A stretch of DNA of 64,000 bases from Epiperipatus broadwayi (lineage: Eukaryota > Onychophora > Udeonychophora > Euonychophora > Peripatidae). The stretch spans positions 5,014,606-5,078,605 of the forward strand of contig JAQFVV010012441.1 of assembly GCA_028023455.1 (NCBI GenBank), given 5' to 3'. The position numbers and the translations under genes were made by a program. The notes below the pieces were generated by a model that was not told the origin of the DNA, made no database searches, and saw only the letters and a list, made by a program, of their open reading frames with translations. Of this stretch, positions 50,223 through 62,200 are shown in pieces. How positions within the stretch are numbered: position 1 is the first letter of the stretch; each line of letters opens with the position of its first letter.

Positions 50223-50510
50223 CTTCGATTTAACAACTACAACCTGAGATGAGTTGTAATGATAAAGAACATTACAATGATGACTCAAAGAAACTCACAG
50301 CCGGAAAATAAATTATGATTTTTTTGAAAAAAGAAAAAAATTATAAGGAAAAAAACTAACTAATTAAACCCAGATTATTAAAATATGAAAGAAGATATTT
50401 TTTTAATATGACTTCCAGAAAAAAAAAAATATGTATATTTTTTTTATATATGTCTAAAAAACACGATCGTGGCTGATGTAGACGTAAGTCACAAGTATTT
50501 GACCGGGTAG

Positions 50511-50720
50511 GCGGTTACTGAAGAGGGGAATAACATAGCCCCGAGTCCTTATCCGCAGTATATGAACATAAGACCGTCTTTAAATGCTCGTCAGACTATT
50601 TCTAGCAGAGATCCCAATAAAGGGGAAGGCGGATCAAGTTGGACCAAGTTGCCACGGGCCTGTAAGACTCAGAACGATGAGCAACGCTCGTTTGTGCTTA
50701 TAACTTGGGCTTCTTATTAG
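50511..50720 (+). pseudogene. Open-frame scrap in the LTR1 internal region
   Basis: 69 codons open, G+C-richer than the surroundings, with PSPYPQYM, SSRDPNKGEGG and WTKLPRACK readings. A further short ATG frame (50752-50826, 24 codons) follows. The low-complexity polar composition would fit a gag remnant, but I recognise no domain. No start codon at the left end. Confidence 0.35.
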
Positions 50721-50959
50721 TAATAGTACACTAAAGCGGATAGGACACAGATGAATGTTGAAATATTTTCCATTCCCGCCGTGTTAGACCTAAAAGTGGG
50801 CATTAAAGCCGAACGTCGCTTGTGAATGAGTCTACACAACATATCAGCACGCTACTACACACACACAAAAAAAAAAAATATATGAATTTGAAAAAAAAAC
50901 TTAAGAATAAAATTAGTGTAAACCCCTATTTTATTCTCATCTCCTGGCACTGGTGGTAT

Positions 50960-52343
50960 TGTAACATTTATTTATATATGTTACAAATATATTGGCATTT
51001 GGTAAAAGCTAAAAAAGTAAATTTCGATTTTTTTTTGATTAGTATAAATTTTGTTAAGAGCGTACAATGAAAGTTAAATTATTCTTCGATATTTTTTTTT
51101 AATTAGTAATAACGTAATTGGAGAGAACAAAAAAGAATTCCAAAAGCAAGTAAAAAGATAAGCTAAAAGAAAAATATTTCTAGCTAATTAAACATGGCCG
51201 AAAACTTGATAAGAAAATAGAGACTTTAGTACCTAAAATTTTAAAAAACTGTATAAGATTAGAAAGGCATGGTACGAGCATGCGCAGAAGCTCTAAAACT
51301 GGATATAAAAAGGAGGGATCCGGTTGAAGGAGCGTCTTGTTCGTTTTATTTCGCTAGTTGGTCTTGGATAACATTTAATATGTCCAAGATCACTCGTCAC
51401 CGAAGGAATTCGGCAATGTCGCAGTGAACCGGAGCCCCTGAAAACATCAGACCTAATGATGTACACCAGGAAAAGCCTTCGTGACCAACTGGGAAATGGA
51501 CCACAAGAACAAGCAAGAACCAAACGGCCGAGCTCATTATTACAAAAAAACTATGCATAGTTAGCTACAACCTTCGTCAATTCACAAAGCTTACCGGTAA
51601 GTTAAGAATAATAATCCTGATTGTGACCAAGTTAACTAGTTAAAAACTACTCGTGAAAATATAGCTATAAAAAGAATCCCGATAGTGACTTTATATTTCT
51701 ATATGAGAGACTCTTAATTAACCAAGAACTTTTTGCTTATTTTAAATGATATTGATATTTTCTGTATATTTTCCACCTAGATTAAATGTGTTCTCTCCAA
51801 AATATTAAACAATATTTAACCTAGAAATGTTTTATTTTGTTAGAATAAAAGAGATTATATTTTTATCAACATTTTTTTTTATTGTGCGTTATTAATAGAA
51901 GTTATTATTTTTGTTATTAGATTTACTTTAGTGGAATAGGATTTAAGTGTAAGTTACCTTTGCCAATATGTTTCAATACGCCAGGGCTAACAATCGTAAA
52001 AAAAATCATTAATTCTCATTACGGTAGAATTACCGTACAAAATAAAAATATTATAAAAGGATCTTTTTATTTTTCTTCGTTTTACAACTTGCGAGAGGTG
52101 CTGGCGGCATATTTCAGCGGATTCTTAGGAATCCTGGCGCCCATAGGAAATAAAATTAAAAGTTGATTTATGTCTATGGTACAAATTCGTAATCAATTAA
52201 TAGGCCGGAGTCGATCAGGAAAAATAGCTGTGTTAAGAATAGAAATACAACTTTCTTTTTTTTTCCTTGATACAGTTTGATCAACCCACGCTCAAATATA
52301 CATTTGGGGCATATAGTGGTCTAGTAAAACGGAAAATGATACA
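50960..52343 (+). repeat. LTR1 3' LTR
   Basis: Same length and features as the 5' LTR. Differences include ATGGCC/ACGGCC (49384/51523 region), CTCACG/CCCACG (about 50147/52286), GGGCGTA/GGGCATA (about 50170/52309) and AACGATA/AATGATA at the end. Confidence 0.85.
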
Positions 52344-52361
52344 ATATATATATATATAATA

Positions 52362-52572
52362 ACAGTCACTCAATCCATTCTGAAAACAGAAAGAGCACAT
52401 ATAATGAAGTTGTGGGAAAATAAATATGAAAAAAGTGATTATACAGAAAGTAGATTATTGGTTTTTATGCTGGGTTTGGAAAAAGATAAGGGGAATTTAG
52501 ATATAAAGGCTGTAGAGTCGACAAAGATTATGTTGTGGAAATGGGATGGAGCAGAATATGGGAAAAATTAGA
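52362..52572 (+). CDS. Unidentified 70-codon open frame
   Basis: Open from directly after the TA tract that follows the LTR1 element to a TAG at 52570. Contains MKLWENKYEKSDYTESRLLV and an FMLGLEKDKG-type reading with charged, structured composition unlike the I/F/N-rich compositional ORFs around it. An internal ATG lies at 52404. It may be the end of a transposon protein; no domain recognised and no splice sites assigned. Confidence 0.25.
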
Positions 52573-54534
52573 CTGGAGAATGTAAAATTAAATAGTTAAC
52601 ACGTTTTTCTTGGTATAATTGCTGAGAGATTCTTGACTTCATTTAAGGAGTAGCTACTGTACATCACATCACATCACATATGGAAAATTCATTTTCTGTG
52701 ATCAAAATTGATGAGGATGATAGTTTGTGCCGACTAAATTCAGGGAGAAACAAGAAATCTTAAATATTGTTTAGACAATTAAGAAATCAAAGCACTAAGA
52801 CAAACATCAGCCAAATAAATTTAAACAATTTGAAAATTTTATTAAAATTTGGATGATAGAATAAAGAAATATAGCCATGAATACAAAAGTGACTTAGATT
52901 TAAATATGCATATTTATCAGAGAGTGCATGTGAGCATGGCAAACATGAAAATATTAAACCTTTGGCAGCAAAATTCTCTCATCTAAAAATAAAGTAATTG
53001 GATAGTATATTTTCCTGCTGGCAATTTATAAAATTACAAAACAAAAAAACAACTTTAGTTCCCTGATTTAGAGATATGAAAACAATTATGGTCTTGTAGG
53101 AAATCAATGAAAGCAGCATGGATGATTGATCAGTAGCTTTCTAACTACTGATGTTATAACGCTGCAGGACTACTGCATGTAATACTGCATTTAAAGCAAA
53201 TATGGCTGACTTCACATACAAGACAAATATATATATATATATATATATATATGATTATGATCTTACGTAATCTAGAAATCAATCTCTAACATACAGAAAA
53301 CCAGAACAAAGAACCCGATAAAACTGCCAAACAAAAGATTTTGTTGTTTGCAAAAAGCACAAATTAAACATGTTTAAAATTAATTATTTTACAATAATAA
53401 CTAAGGGCAGATGAGGAAATAAAAAATTATGAAAACTGACAAAGCATTTGACAATAGTTAGTGAAATAAATGGAAGAAATATTAAAAATATAAAATATAG
53501 TCTCACAACACACTCTCTGATAACTAAAATAGAAAAGAAATTTGGACTCCTAAAACTAAGATTCTAATGCCTATGATAAATACAACAAAAGACAAACAGA
53601 ATACATGTTCTAAATATTTTACATTTAATAAACAAGTAATATAATAAAAAAGTTACTTTTAAGATTGAGCTGGGATTAAAAATTCTACCATAGAAAGAAT
53701 AAAAAAAACATGTTACCTCGAGGTTTTAATTTGAAAATTGGCTGAAGTCCTCCAGTGGCATATTAATATAGCATTCACCCCATGGTTATTCCAGTGAAGA
53801 TTTCAACTTTAAATTTTTGGGGAGAAGGTAGGAGGCAATACTAGCTCAATTTCTGTATATCTTTTGAGACATGTTTACCAGAATGGCCTGGTTCCAAGAT
53901 CTGTCTTGTGTTGGTCTATCCAGACATGGCAAAAATTCTATTGAAAAAGTTCTTCCTTGAATATAGTTTATCATAGAAGCAATTATAACTGCACAACAAT
54001 TCAGTCTTTAAATTGGTATACAAAAGTTACCACCAACTAACTAGCAGTGGCACTAAACAAAACTCTTGAAAAATCTTTCTAGTCTGCAACCCCAGGTCTC
54101 TTTTTTTTTTTTAACAAAAACTCTTATCTTTCTAAAACATTTTCTTTAATTAGTAGTTTTTTCACAGGGCAACTTTATCTCAGTCTTAATCCTAATTAAT
54201 GATTCTCTCCAGGGTAAATTTTATTTATAATTAATTAAAAATATTTAAAAACAAGTCTCAGCTAAAAAAAATATTTAGAAATTAATTATAATCTTAATAA
54301 GAATACAATAAAAAGTTTGTTTGATATTAATCACTCTAAAAAAAAAAACAACGTAAAAGAAAACTATGTTAGAATTAAAATCTATTAAAAAAAATTAGAA
54401 CTGACCAAATTTTAAAGAATTAAGAATGTGTATCATTACACGTTCTTTTATAAACAAACTTCTACATAGCTTTCTTTTTAAAATTTAATAAACCCAAAAG
54501 TTGGTTTTATTATATATATATATATATTTCCAAA
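52573..54534. other. A+T-rich DNA, no confident gene
   Basis: A (TA)n tract lies at 53227-53252. A stretch at 53715-54215 is slightly G+C-richer but has no coding frame that I recognise. Confidence 0.5.
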
Positions 54535-54839
54535 GTGATGTTTGACAGGGATAAACTATCCAATTCAATATATATAATAGTATATCCATCATTCACTTCA
54601 AAAAACCAATGTATTTTAACATTAAAGGATGTCTTCATAAAATTGATAGCCTCAGATTCAAAAAATGTTATCATCAAAGTTTTTTTATTCTTTTTTTCAA
54701 TTCACTTTTTTCATAGAAGATAATCTCTACATTGTTAAATAATATTTTATGACCTGAATTCAGTTTACATATAAACAAACGTGAGTTATAATATCTGTTT
54801 TTAATAATAAAGATTTAATTGTTGATGAAAAGAAAGAGT

Positions 54840-55190
54840 TTATTTTTATGTCATGTAAGTCATAAATTACTAAATTGTTTTATAAAAAAGAGTTTTTTAT
54901 TGAGTGGTATGAAATAGTTTTTGAAGAAAGGCTTGCATTTAAATTTATTACTAAATAGTTCAAAACAGTCAATTAATTGCAAATCTATTTTTGAGATACT
55001 TTATAAGATTCATTGCAGTTGTTATGAAATTTATATAGGTCAGAGTAAATTAGGTCTTAATAAAAGTGTTAAAGTTTCTAAAAGTAGAGTTAAAATAAAT
55101 ATCATAGGTCTGCTTTGTATATTCATGAACTGATTATAGGTCATACATTTTATTTGACAAGTTATAGATTTTTTTTACTAATATATAATT
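54840..55190 (+). pseudogene. Penelope-like GIY-YIG endonuclease remnant
   Basis: Orphan C-terminal part of a Penelope-like element. The frame from 54921 reads IFEILYKIHCSC-YEIYIGQSK, which matches the PLE endonuclease signature (Y-I-C-C followed by YIG), then a basic stretch. After a frame change near 55100 an LYIHELIIGHTF reading gives the downstream His block typical of the domain. The catalytic GIY-like and YIG parts are visible, but stops and a frameshift make it dead. No RT part is seen just upstream, so it is 5'-truncated or separated by decay. Confidence 0.65.
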
Positions 55191-55437
55191 AACAATTGCT
55201 TTACTATTTTAGAATGTTAAAAATAACTGAAGCTTTTTCAACTTTTTCCATATTACTTTCAAAACTATAGTTGATAATAAACTTTAATAATTAAATTAAA
55301 CTATATATTAGTGTCACTTAATAAAAAATTAACTTGACTTGGTTGTAAGGTCTCCATTGCAGTGATTCACTTTGTATTTTTAATTAAAAAATATATTTAA
55401 TTGTTTTTGTTTTATATATATATATATATATATATAT
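55191..55437. other. A+T-rich DNA ending in a (TA)n tract
   Basis: The (TA)n run at 55412-55437 directly abuts LTR2 copy C. Confidence 0.7.
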
Positions 55438-57550
55438 TGTAACGATATATAAATATGTCGTTACATTTATTTAAAATAAAAACTTAAAAGTTCGCAAACA
55501 AAAGGAAAAAACTAAACGCTAAAATTAAAATGTTTGTTAAACATATATATATTCACACAGATGCTAAACTTTAAAAATATTTTTTTCATAAACAAGAAAA
55601 AAAAGTATTTGAACGTATTTTTTTAAATAAAAAAATACAAGATTGAAATATAAAAATATTTTAATAAAAAAATAACGTAAGTTAAAATAAAAACAGGTAT
55701 TAATTAATTCCTGTAATCTGTAAATGGAAATGATTGTTTATTAATTATCTAAAAGCTGTGTAATTAAAAAGTCAGATGAAAAGTTAGATAAGAGAAAAAA
55801 AAGATTTTAGCTTGACCAATGGAAGCACTAAACCTTGGCTCGGACCCTAACGAAAGTGATAGATTAGTGACATTTTGTTCATTGAATCCTTGTGGATAAT
55901 ATAAAAAGGTAAATACAGTTTTTTCTGACAGTTCCAGTGTTGTGTGTTTGAGAGATGTGGTATGATGCACATACCACACTCTATAAAAAAAAATGAAAAG
56001 ACTGTGATACCTTGAACCAGCTATTGCCATCTCCAGAACATTACATTCCAACGGAGGCATCGCGGGAATTGAAAGCAGAGGCCTGGACTCTTCTACCATA
56101 AGCTATATGAAATGAACAATTGTTAAAATCAATTAAGAACTTTCGTCAAGTTTTACAAATTGATAAACAAGCCAACTGAAATGTTAAAACGGACTCTTAT
56201 CTGACTTTTGTAAGTGTTTAAATCAAATTAATAATGTTTAATTTTATATGTTTTCCGATTGATAAACATCATTTCCATTTTTTTTTTCTTATTGTAAAGA
56301 TTATTTAAATGTATGAAATTTAAGTTGTTTATAGACGCTTGCATGGATTCGTTTGCGGTTAATTATATTTTGGTTTTCATATTTGATCAAAATATATAGA
56401 CATTCGATAAATAATGATACCTTATGGTGAGTATCTAAAATGTATTTATTCGGATGTCTTTTAAGTTATTGGTGACAACGCAAGTATCTTATGGTGAATA
56501 CTATTGGGTTACTTATAAGTTTCCCTCTGCGATTGTCGGTATCAATAATTTTGTATTTTGATTGTTTATTTTTATTTTGAAATGTTTTTGACCGTGGAAT
56601 CTGTGTAATCGATCTATACCCAACATTTTTAAACAAATCTGTGTGAACGTATTTAAATGTTAAAATTAAGTCGGGCGTGAATGGCTATATAGTTTTGTAA
56701 AGTTGTATTAAGGGAGGGTAATCTTAGGTTATTCATTTCGTAGTTGAATTGGTTCAATGGATTGGATATATTTGTGTAATTAGTAGATGTAGTATGAGGT
56801 CCGCTATGGGCAGGATTATAGATATACGCCACACACCCTCTGTTTGCCTATGGATGGGTTTGTAAGTCGGCAGAAGACCGCAGTCCATTCCTATGGAGTT
56901 TTTTGTTTATTGTTCTACTTGCCAACAGATGTCACATTCCTGTTGGTGGAGAGTCAATGTCTTCTCTATTTTTACTTATTGTTCAGATGTACATTCCTGA
57001 CAATATAGTATTTTGTGTTGTCGTATCATGCTACATTGAATACATGAATGTATCAGATGGATTGGCGCCAATTTGGTTGCGAAATTTGTTGCCTAAGGTT
57101 AAATCAGGGAAGAATATTTTCTTTTCAAATGCAGATCTATATAGTCTATTCATACTTGACTAGCTAAATAAATAGTAAACTCATTATTTGCAATCTACTT
57201 AAATTTAGAATTAAAGATCAATATAAAAATACAAACGTTAAATTTTTTCCTCAAAATTTAAATATTATTTTATATGTGCGTAAATAAATATTTTTATGTG
57301 TTAATTTCTGGCAGTGGCTTTTATTCTTTTATATTTAAGATATAAAATTTATAGATTTTTATCTCTGCGTCTCCGATGAGCTAGTGACTTGGGCTAACGG
57401 TCGGAATATTTAAAGAAAGTGGAATCTTAACAGCGCGTATCTGCCTACTTTATAAATTTTTCTAGGCTCAAATGCCTAGATGGCGCCCTTGTAGGGCAGA
57501 TATTGTTTTTGCGGTTAGATTCGATCTTCACTTTCTTTCCGATTGGTACA
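55438..57550 (+). mobile_element. LTR2 copy C (plus strand, 2113 bp)
   Basis: Starts with the hairpin TGTAACGA/TCGTTACA (55438-55465) and ends GGTACA. TATAAAAA at 55900-55907 and AATAAA at 57167-57172 suggest U3-R-U5 order. Nearly identical to copies A and B on the minus strand. It is followed by AAC-TG as those copies are, suggesting it is a 5' LTR with some internal sequence rather than a solo LTR. The 86-codon ORF at 56903-57163 is shared by all three copies only because the DNA is shared. Confidence 0.8.
55900..55907 (+). promoter_or_regulatory. TATA box of LTR2
   Basis: TATAAAAA, preserved at 61189-61196 and 63848-63855 on the minus strand in copies B and A. Confidence 0.55.
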
Positions 57551-57635
57551 AACTGTACTGGACCATACTCCCTGCGGAATTCTTTTCCTAATCTTGCACT
57601 GAGCATGAAGTGACCAAGATTTAACAGGTAAAGAA

Positions 57636-57990
57636 ATGGATATCAATTTAGCCGATTTCTATACTCATACATATCAGTACTTCCAGCTAAACTGATAGAA
57701 AGAGTGGATTGACAGGAATCTTCCAGTTAAAACACCCTTTAGTTGATATCTTATTTTAATGCCCGAATATTTAGAACAATGGCAAGTACACACCTTTGAA
57801 AAATCTATTTACAAAATAGACTTTTGCGCGCCACTTCTAGAAAAGAATTAAAAAATGAATTTTTCACCCTCCTAGAAGGGTGTGCAATACCATATGTTCA
57901 GCGGAGCATAAGAATAAGATTTAACACCCCGGTAGAGCGATATCCCATGTGGCTAGCTCAAGTCACTCTACATCTAGGGTCTTCAAATGG
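57636..57990 (+). pseudogene. Unidentified coding relic, possible gag-like N terminus
   Basis: Starting at ATG 57636 a frame reads MDINLADFYTHTYQYFQ, meets two stops at 57693-57698, continues in the same frame with MPEYLEQWQVHTFEKS (57761 on), then after a frameshift near 57838 gives EFFTLLEGCAIPYVQRS and PMWLAQVTLHLG, ending exactly before GGTAAGT (57990-57996). G+C content and residue mix are clearly coding-like against the background. Its place just after LTR copy C suggests a gag-like protein, but I recognise no domain; the donor-like GTAAGT also allows an exon of another element or gene. Confidence 0.4.
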
Positions 57991-59100
57991 GTAAGTTAAA
58001 TGATTATTACAGGTATGTGGTTGATAAGGAAAGAACACATTTTTATCAATATAAATAATGATACGAAAATGAAAAAAGTTTAATATTATGATTAAATATT
58101 TATTTAATCCCTAAGACCCACCACCATTTCATACTAATGATAATATAATAACAAAATACTAAATAATTAATTACCCCAAACTATATATATATTCGAGGCA
58201 TTGAAATAGATAAAATACAAGTTTAAATAAGAAAAATAATAAATCCCTAAAGCTATTTACATTGTTTATAAGTAATGGAAGTGGTCTGAGCTCTTTTTAC
58301 CCAATAGAAATAAATTTTAATTTGTGTGATTTGATATACAGATATGAGATTTTCGGTCATACAGGCATACGCTTTTACTGATAACTTTAAAACCTTTTTA
58401 TTGATAGGAAATATAATAACGAAAACTATGCATATTTGCACAATGAAATATATCACTAATTTCATATTTTCAACAAGTCAATATGTTGCATTGGCTCAGA
58501 TACCATATCGTACTCACCATAAGGTACTGTATCTATTTCCGTTTTGCCAAAGATAAATTTCTATACATGTATATACGTGCAGCCAAATTATACACTTACT
58601 ATTATTTTAAATATAAAGTTATTAGAGTACTTGCTTCCAGGGAACCTATAATAAATCAATCCCTTCTTACACTCATCGTGAGGTGTAGCAGTCACAAAAA
58701 AAAATAACTTAAAAAGGATATCCGGTTAAATACATTTTTAGATATTCAGCATGAGATATCATATTTACCGAATATAATAAGCGTATGTACACATACATAT
58801 ATCTACATGCATATTTATATTTGACGAATTTCAGGAATAACAACAACAGCAAAATGAATAGCAACAACAACAACAAAAAAAAATCTCATTGCGATCTTTG
58901 CTGAAAATACTAATTTGAAATAGAAAAATTCACTCAAAGGATTTAAGTAAAAGCTTTACCATTTATGACCGCAATAACCGTAAATTTATACATATGCGAG
59001 AGACTCTCTCATTTTTAAATGATAAATAATAATAACAAAAAAAAATATATCTAATCGGAAATAGAAAAGTTAATTATTTCAATGTTAATAAATATCTTAA

Positions 59101-59330
59101 AATAAACTTATATCTGCGTCTTCATTCTTCTCCTCTGGGCTGAGTGGGCTTCAAGTTAACTGGCTGTGTGGTGACGATTTCTTCCATTTAGTAAGGCAGC
59201 ACTGGCCATCCTCCTGGGCGGTTGGAATTGGCGTGGTCACATCTGGGTGGCTTAGGACAGAGAAAGGGCAGTGCACTGGCTAGTTGTCTACCCCACGGTC
59301 ATTTTGCCGGAATCTCTAGTATATTGCTTC
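59101..59330. other. G+C-rich island
   Basis: About 230 bp clearly richer in G+C than the rest, with an open minus-strand frame that includes PVHCPFSVLSHP and EDGQCCLTKWKK. It lies in the block between the inverted LTR2 copies. Relic coding DNA of the element is possible; no family recognised. Confidence 0.3.
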
Positions 59331-59543
59331 ATATCCTCTTTTTTTATATATCTAAATAGTAACAAGAATTATTTAATAAATTTTCATAGGCTGTCTCCAA
59401 TAGTTATTCGAATCCACAAAGATAAGAGTTCTTAAAAGAACTGTATAAAGGATTTGTTCTAACGAATGTCACTAATAGTACTATTCATAAATGACTCTCT
59501 AAGTAGCTGATTGCTTGGAGAATTCTGGAGTTGGGCACCAGTT

Positions 59544-61658
59544 TGTACCAATCGGAATGAAAGTGAAGATCGAATCTAACCGCAAAAACAATATCTGCCC
59601 TACAAGGGTGCCATCTAGGCATTTGAGCCTAGAAAAATTTATAAAGTAGGCAGATACGCGCTGTTAAGATTCCACTTTATTTAAATATTCCGACCGTTAG
59701 CCCAAGTCACTAGCTCAGCGGAGACGCAGAGATAAAAATCTATAAATTTTATATCTTAAATATAAAAGAATAAAAGCCACTGCCAGAAATTAACACATAA
59801 AAATATTTATTTACGCACATATAAAATAATATTTAAATTTTGAGGAATAAATTTAACGTTTATATTTTTATATTGATCTTTAATTCTAAATTTAAGTAGA
59901 TTGCAAATAATGAGTTTACTATTTATTTAGCTAGTCAAGTATGAATAGACTACATAGATCTGCATTTGAAAAGAAAATATTCTTCCCTGATTTAACCTTA
60001 GGCAACAAATTTCGCAACCAAATTGGCGCCAATCCATCTGATACATTCATGTATTCAATGTAGCATGATACGACAACACAAAATACTATATTGTCAGGAA
60101 TGTACATCTGAACAATAAGTAGAAATAGAGAAGACATTGACTCTCCACCAACAGGAATGTGACATCTGTTGGCAAGTAGAACAATAAACAAAAAACTCCA
60201 TAGGAATGGACTGCGGTCTTCTGCCGACTTACAAACCCATCCATAGGCAAACAGAGGGTGTGTGGCGTATATCTATAATCCTGCCCGTAGCGGACCTCAT
60301 ACTACATCTACTAATTACACAAATATATCCAATCCATTGAACCAATTCAACTACGAAATGAATAACCTAAGATTACCCTCCCTTAATACAACTTTACAAA
60401 ACTATATAGCCATTCACGCCCGACTTAAATTTAACATTTAAATACGTTCGCACAGATTTGTTTAAAAATGTTGGGTATAGATCGATTACATAGATTCCAC
60501 GGTCAAAAACATTTCAAAATAAACATAAACGATCAAAATACAAAATTATTGATACCGACAATCGCAGAGGGAAACTTATAAGTAACCCAATAGTATTCAC
60601 CATAAGATACTTGCGTTGTCACCAATAACTTAAAAGACATCCGAATAAATACATTTTAGATACTCACCGTAAGGTATCATTATTTATCGAATGTCTATAT
60701 ATTTTGATCAAATATGAAAACCAAAATATAATTAACCGCAAACGAATCCATGCAAGCATCTATAAACAACTTAAATTTCATACATTTAAATAATCTTTAC
60801 AATAAGAAAAAAAAATGGAAATGATGTTTATCAATCGGAAAACATATAAAATTAAACATTATTAATTTGATTTAAAAACTTACAAAAGTCAGATAAGAGT
60901 CCGTTTTAACATTTCAGTTGGCTTGTTTATCAATTTGTAAAACTTGACGAAAGTTCTTAATTGATTTTAACAATTGTTCATTTCATATAGCTTATGGTAG
61001 AAGAGTCCAGGCCTCTGCTTTCAATTCCCGTGACGCCTCCGTTGGAAGGTAATGTTCTGGAGATGGCAATAGCTGGTTCAAGGTATCACAGTCTTTTCAT
61101 TTTTTTTTTATAGAGAGTGTGGTATGTGCGTCATACCACATCTCTCAAACACACAATGCTGGAACTGTCAGAAAAAACTGTATTTCCCTTTTTATATTAT
61201 CCACAAGGATTCAATGAACAAAACGTCACTAATCTATCACTTTCGTTAGGGTCCGAGCCAAGGCTTAGTGCTTCCATTGGTCAAGCTAAAATCTCTTTCT
61301 TCTCTTATCTAACTTTTCATCTGACTTTTTAATTACACAGCTTTTAGATAATTAATAAACAATCATTTCCATTTACAGATTACAGGAATTAATTAATACC
61401 TGTTTTTATTTTAACTTACGTTATTTTTTTATTAAAATATTTTTATATTTCAATCTTGTATTTTTTTATTTAAAAAAATACGTTCAAATACTTTTTTTTC
61501 TTGTTTATGAAAAAAATATTTTTAAAGTTTAGCATCCGTGCGAATATATATATGTTTAACAAACATTTTAATTTTAGCGTTTAGTTTTTTCCTTTTATTT
61601 GCGAACTTTTAAGTTTTTATTTTAAATAAATGTAACGACATATTTATATATCGTTACA
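59544..61658 (-). mobile_element. LTR2 copy B (minus strand, 2115 bp)
   Basis: Near-identical to copies A and C. Read on the minus strand it starts at 61658 with the terminal hairpin and ends at 59544. It is the 3' LTR of the A-B element, yet its far side continues AAC-TGGTGCCCAACTCC, which looks like another primer-binding site. Confidence 0.8.
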
Positions 61659-62200
61659 TATCAGTAAACTTCCTCAAAAAACAAAAACATTAAAAAAAAA
61701 AAAAGAATTTACTTAGTGTTAGTAATTACGTTACACAAATTTGTTATATATGAAATTTCAAAAGGACAAAACTTTTTTTTTTTTTAAAAGACAAAACAGT
61801 AATTACAAATATAATGATAAAAAAAAAGTTGACTGATGATTCCTTACTACCAGCTAAATTTCTGCCCCCTCCCTTCCAAGTTTCATTTCTCCTACCTTTA
61901 AGTATTATTTAGGCAAGTTAAACGATTAGATTTTAAACAAGACTTTTTAAAAAAAAATTATGATTTATATTTATTAATTACGTTTTATTTATTACTTTTT
62001 ATTCCTCGAATTTATCTCTACATATGCGCAATTTTTCGACTGGCAGTACCTTTAAGACAAAATTTCAAAGTGTAACTCCACGTCAATACAACAAATCTAT
62101 TTATACTATTTCAGAAAAAAAATTTACGGGCATGATTCACTTTTAAAATTCTCAGGGCACTCGTGTTTATTAAAGATCGGCCCAAGTTGGGTAGCCAGTT
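61659..62200 (-). mobile_element. 542-bp internal region of the LTR2 A-B element
   Basis: No coding capacity. It begins on the minus strand with a primer-binding site and includes a purine-rich GGAAGGGAGGGGGCAG (about 61862-61877, minus strand) that is too far from LTR B to be a normal polypurine tract. The element is non-autonomous. Confidence 0.65.
62180..62197 (-). promoter_or_regulatory. Primer-binding site of LTR2
   Basis: Minus-strand TGGCTACCCAACTTGGGC begins three bases after the LTR end. It is clearly related to the LTR1 site TGGCGACCCAACTCGGG, suggesting that both families use related primers or share ancestry. Confidence 0.55.

Larger units (their letters stand above)
48821..52343 (+). 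mobile_element. Young non-autonomous LTR retrotransposon (LTR1)
   Basis: Two 1384-bp LTRs (48821-50204 and 50960-52343) of equal length flank only 755 bp. By eye they differ at about five sites, mostly C/T or G/A at CpG, so the insertion is recent. LTRs start TGTAAC and end TACA. A primer-binding site follows the 5' LTR after one base. No gag-pol is present; the internal part holds only scraps of open frame. The layout (long LTRs, tiny internal region) recalls LARD/TRIM-like elements mobilised in trans. No clear polypurine tract precedes the 3' LTR. It sits in a TA repeat, so the target duplication cannot be read. Confidence 0.85.
57551..59543. mobile_element. Internal or fused region between inverted LTR2 copies
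   Basis: Two LTR2 copies face each other across this 1993-bp block, and both edges look like the start of an LTR2 internal region (AAC-TG next to copy C; AAC-TGGTGCCCAACTCC next to copy B). The block therefore probably joins two partial internal regions head to head. The junction is not identified. The centre (58000-59090) is A+T-rich and featureless. Confidence 0.45.

Noticed and set aside
56903-57163. 86-codon ORF found three times (also 59931-60191 and 62588-62848 on the minus strand)
   Set aside because: It lies inside LTR2 and is conserved only because the whole 2.1-kb LTR is near-identical; no domain and no sign of codon-level selection.
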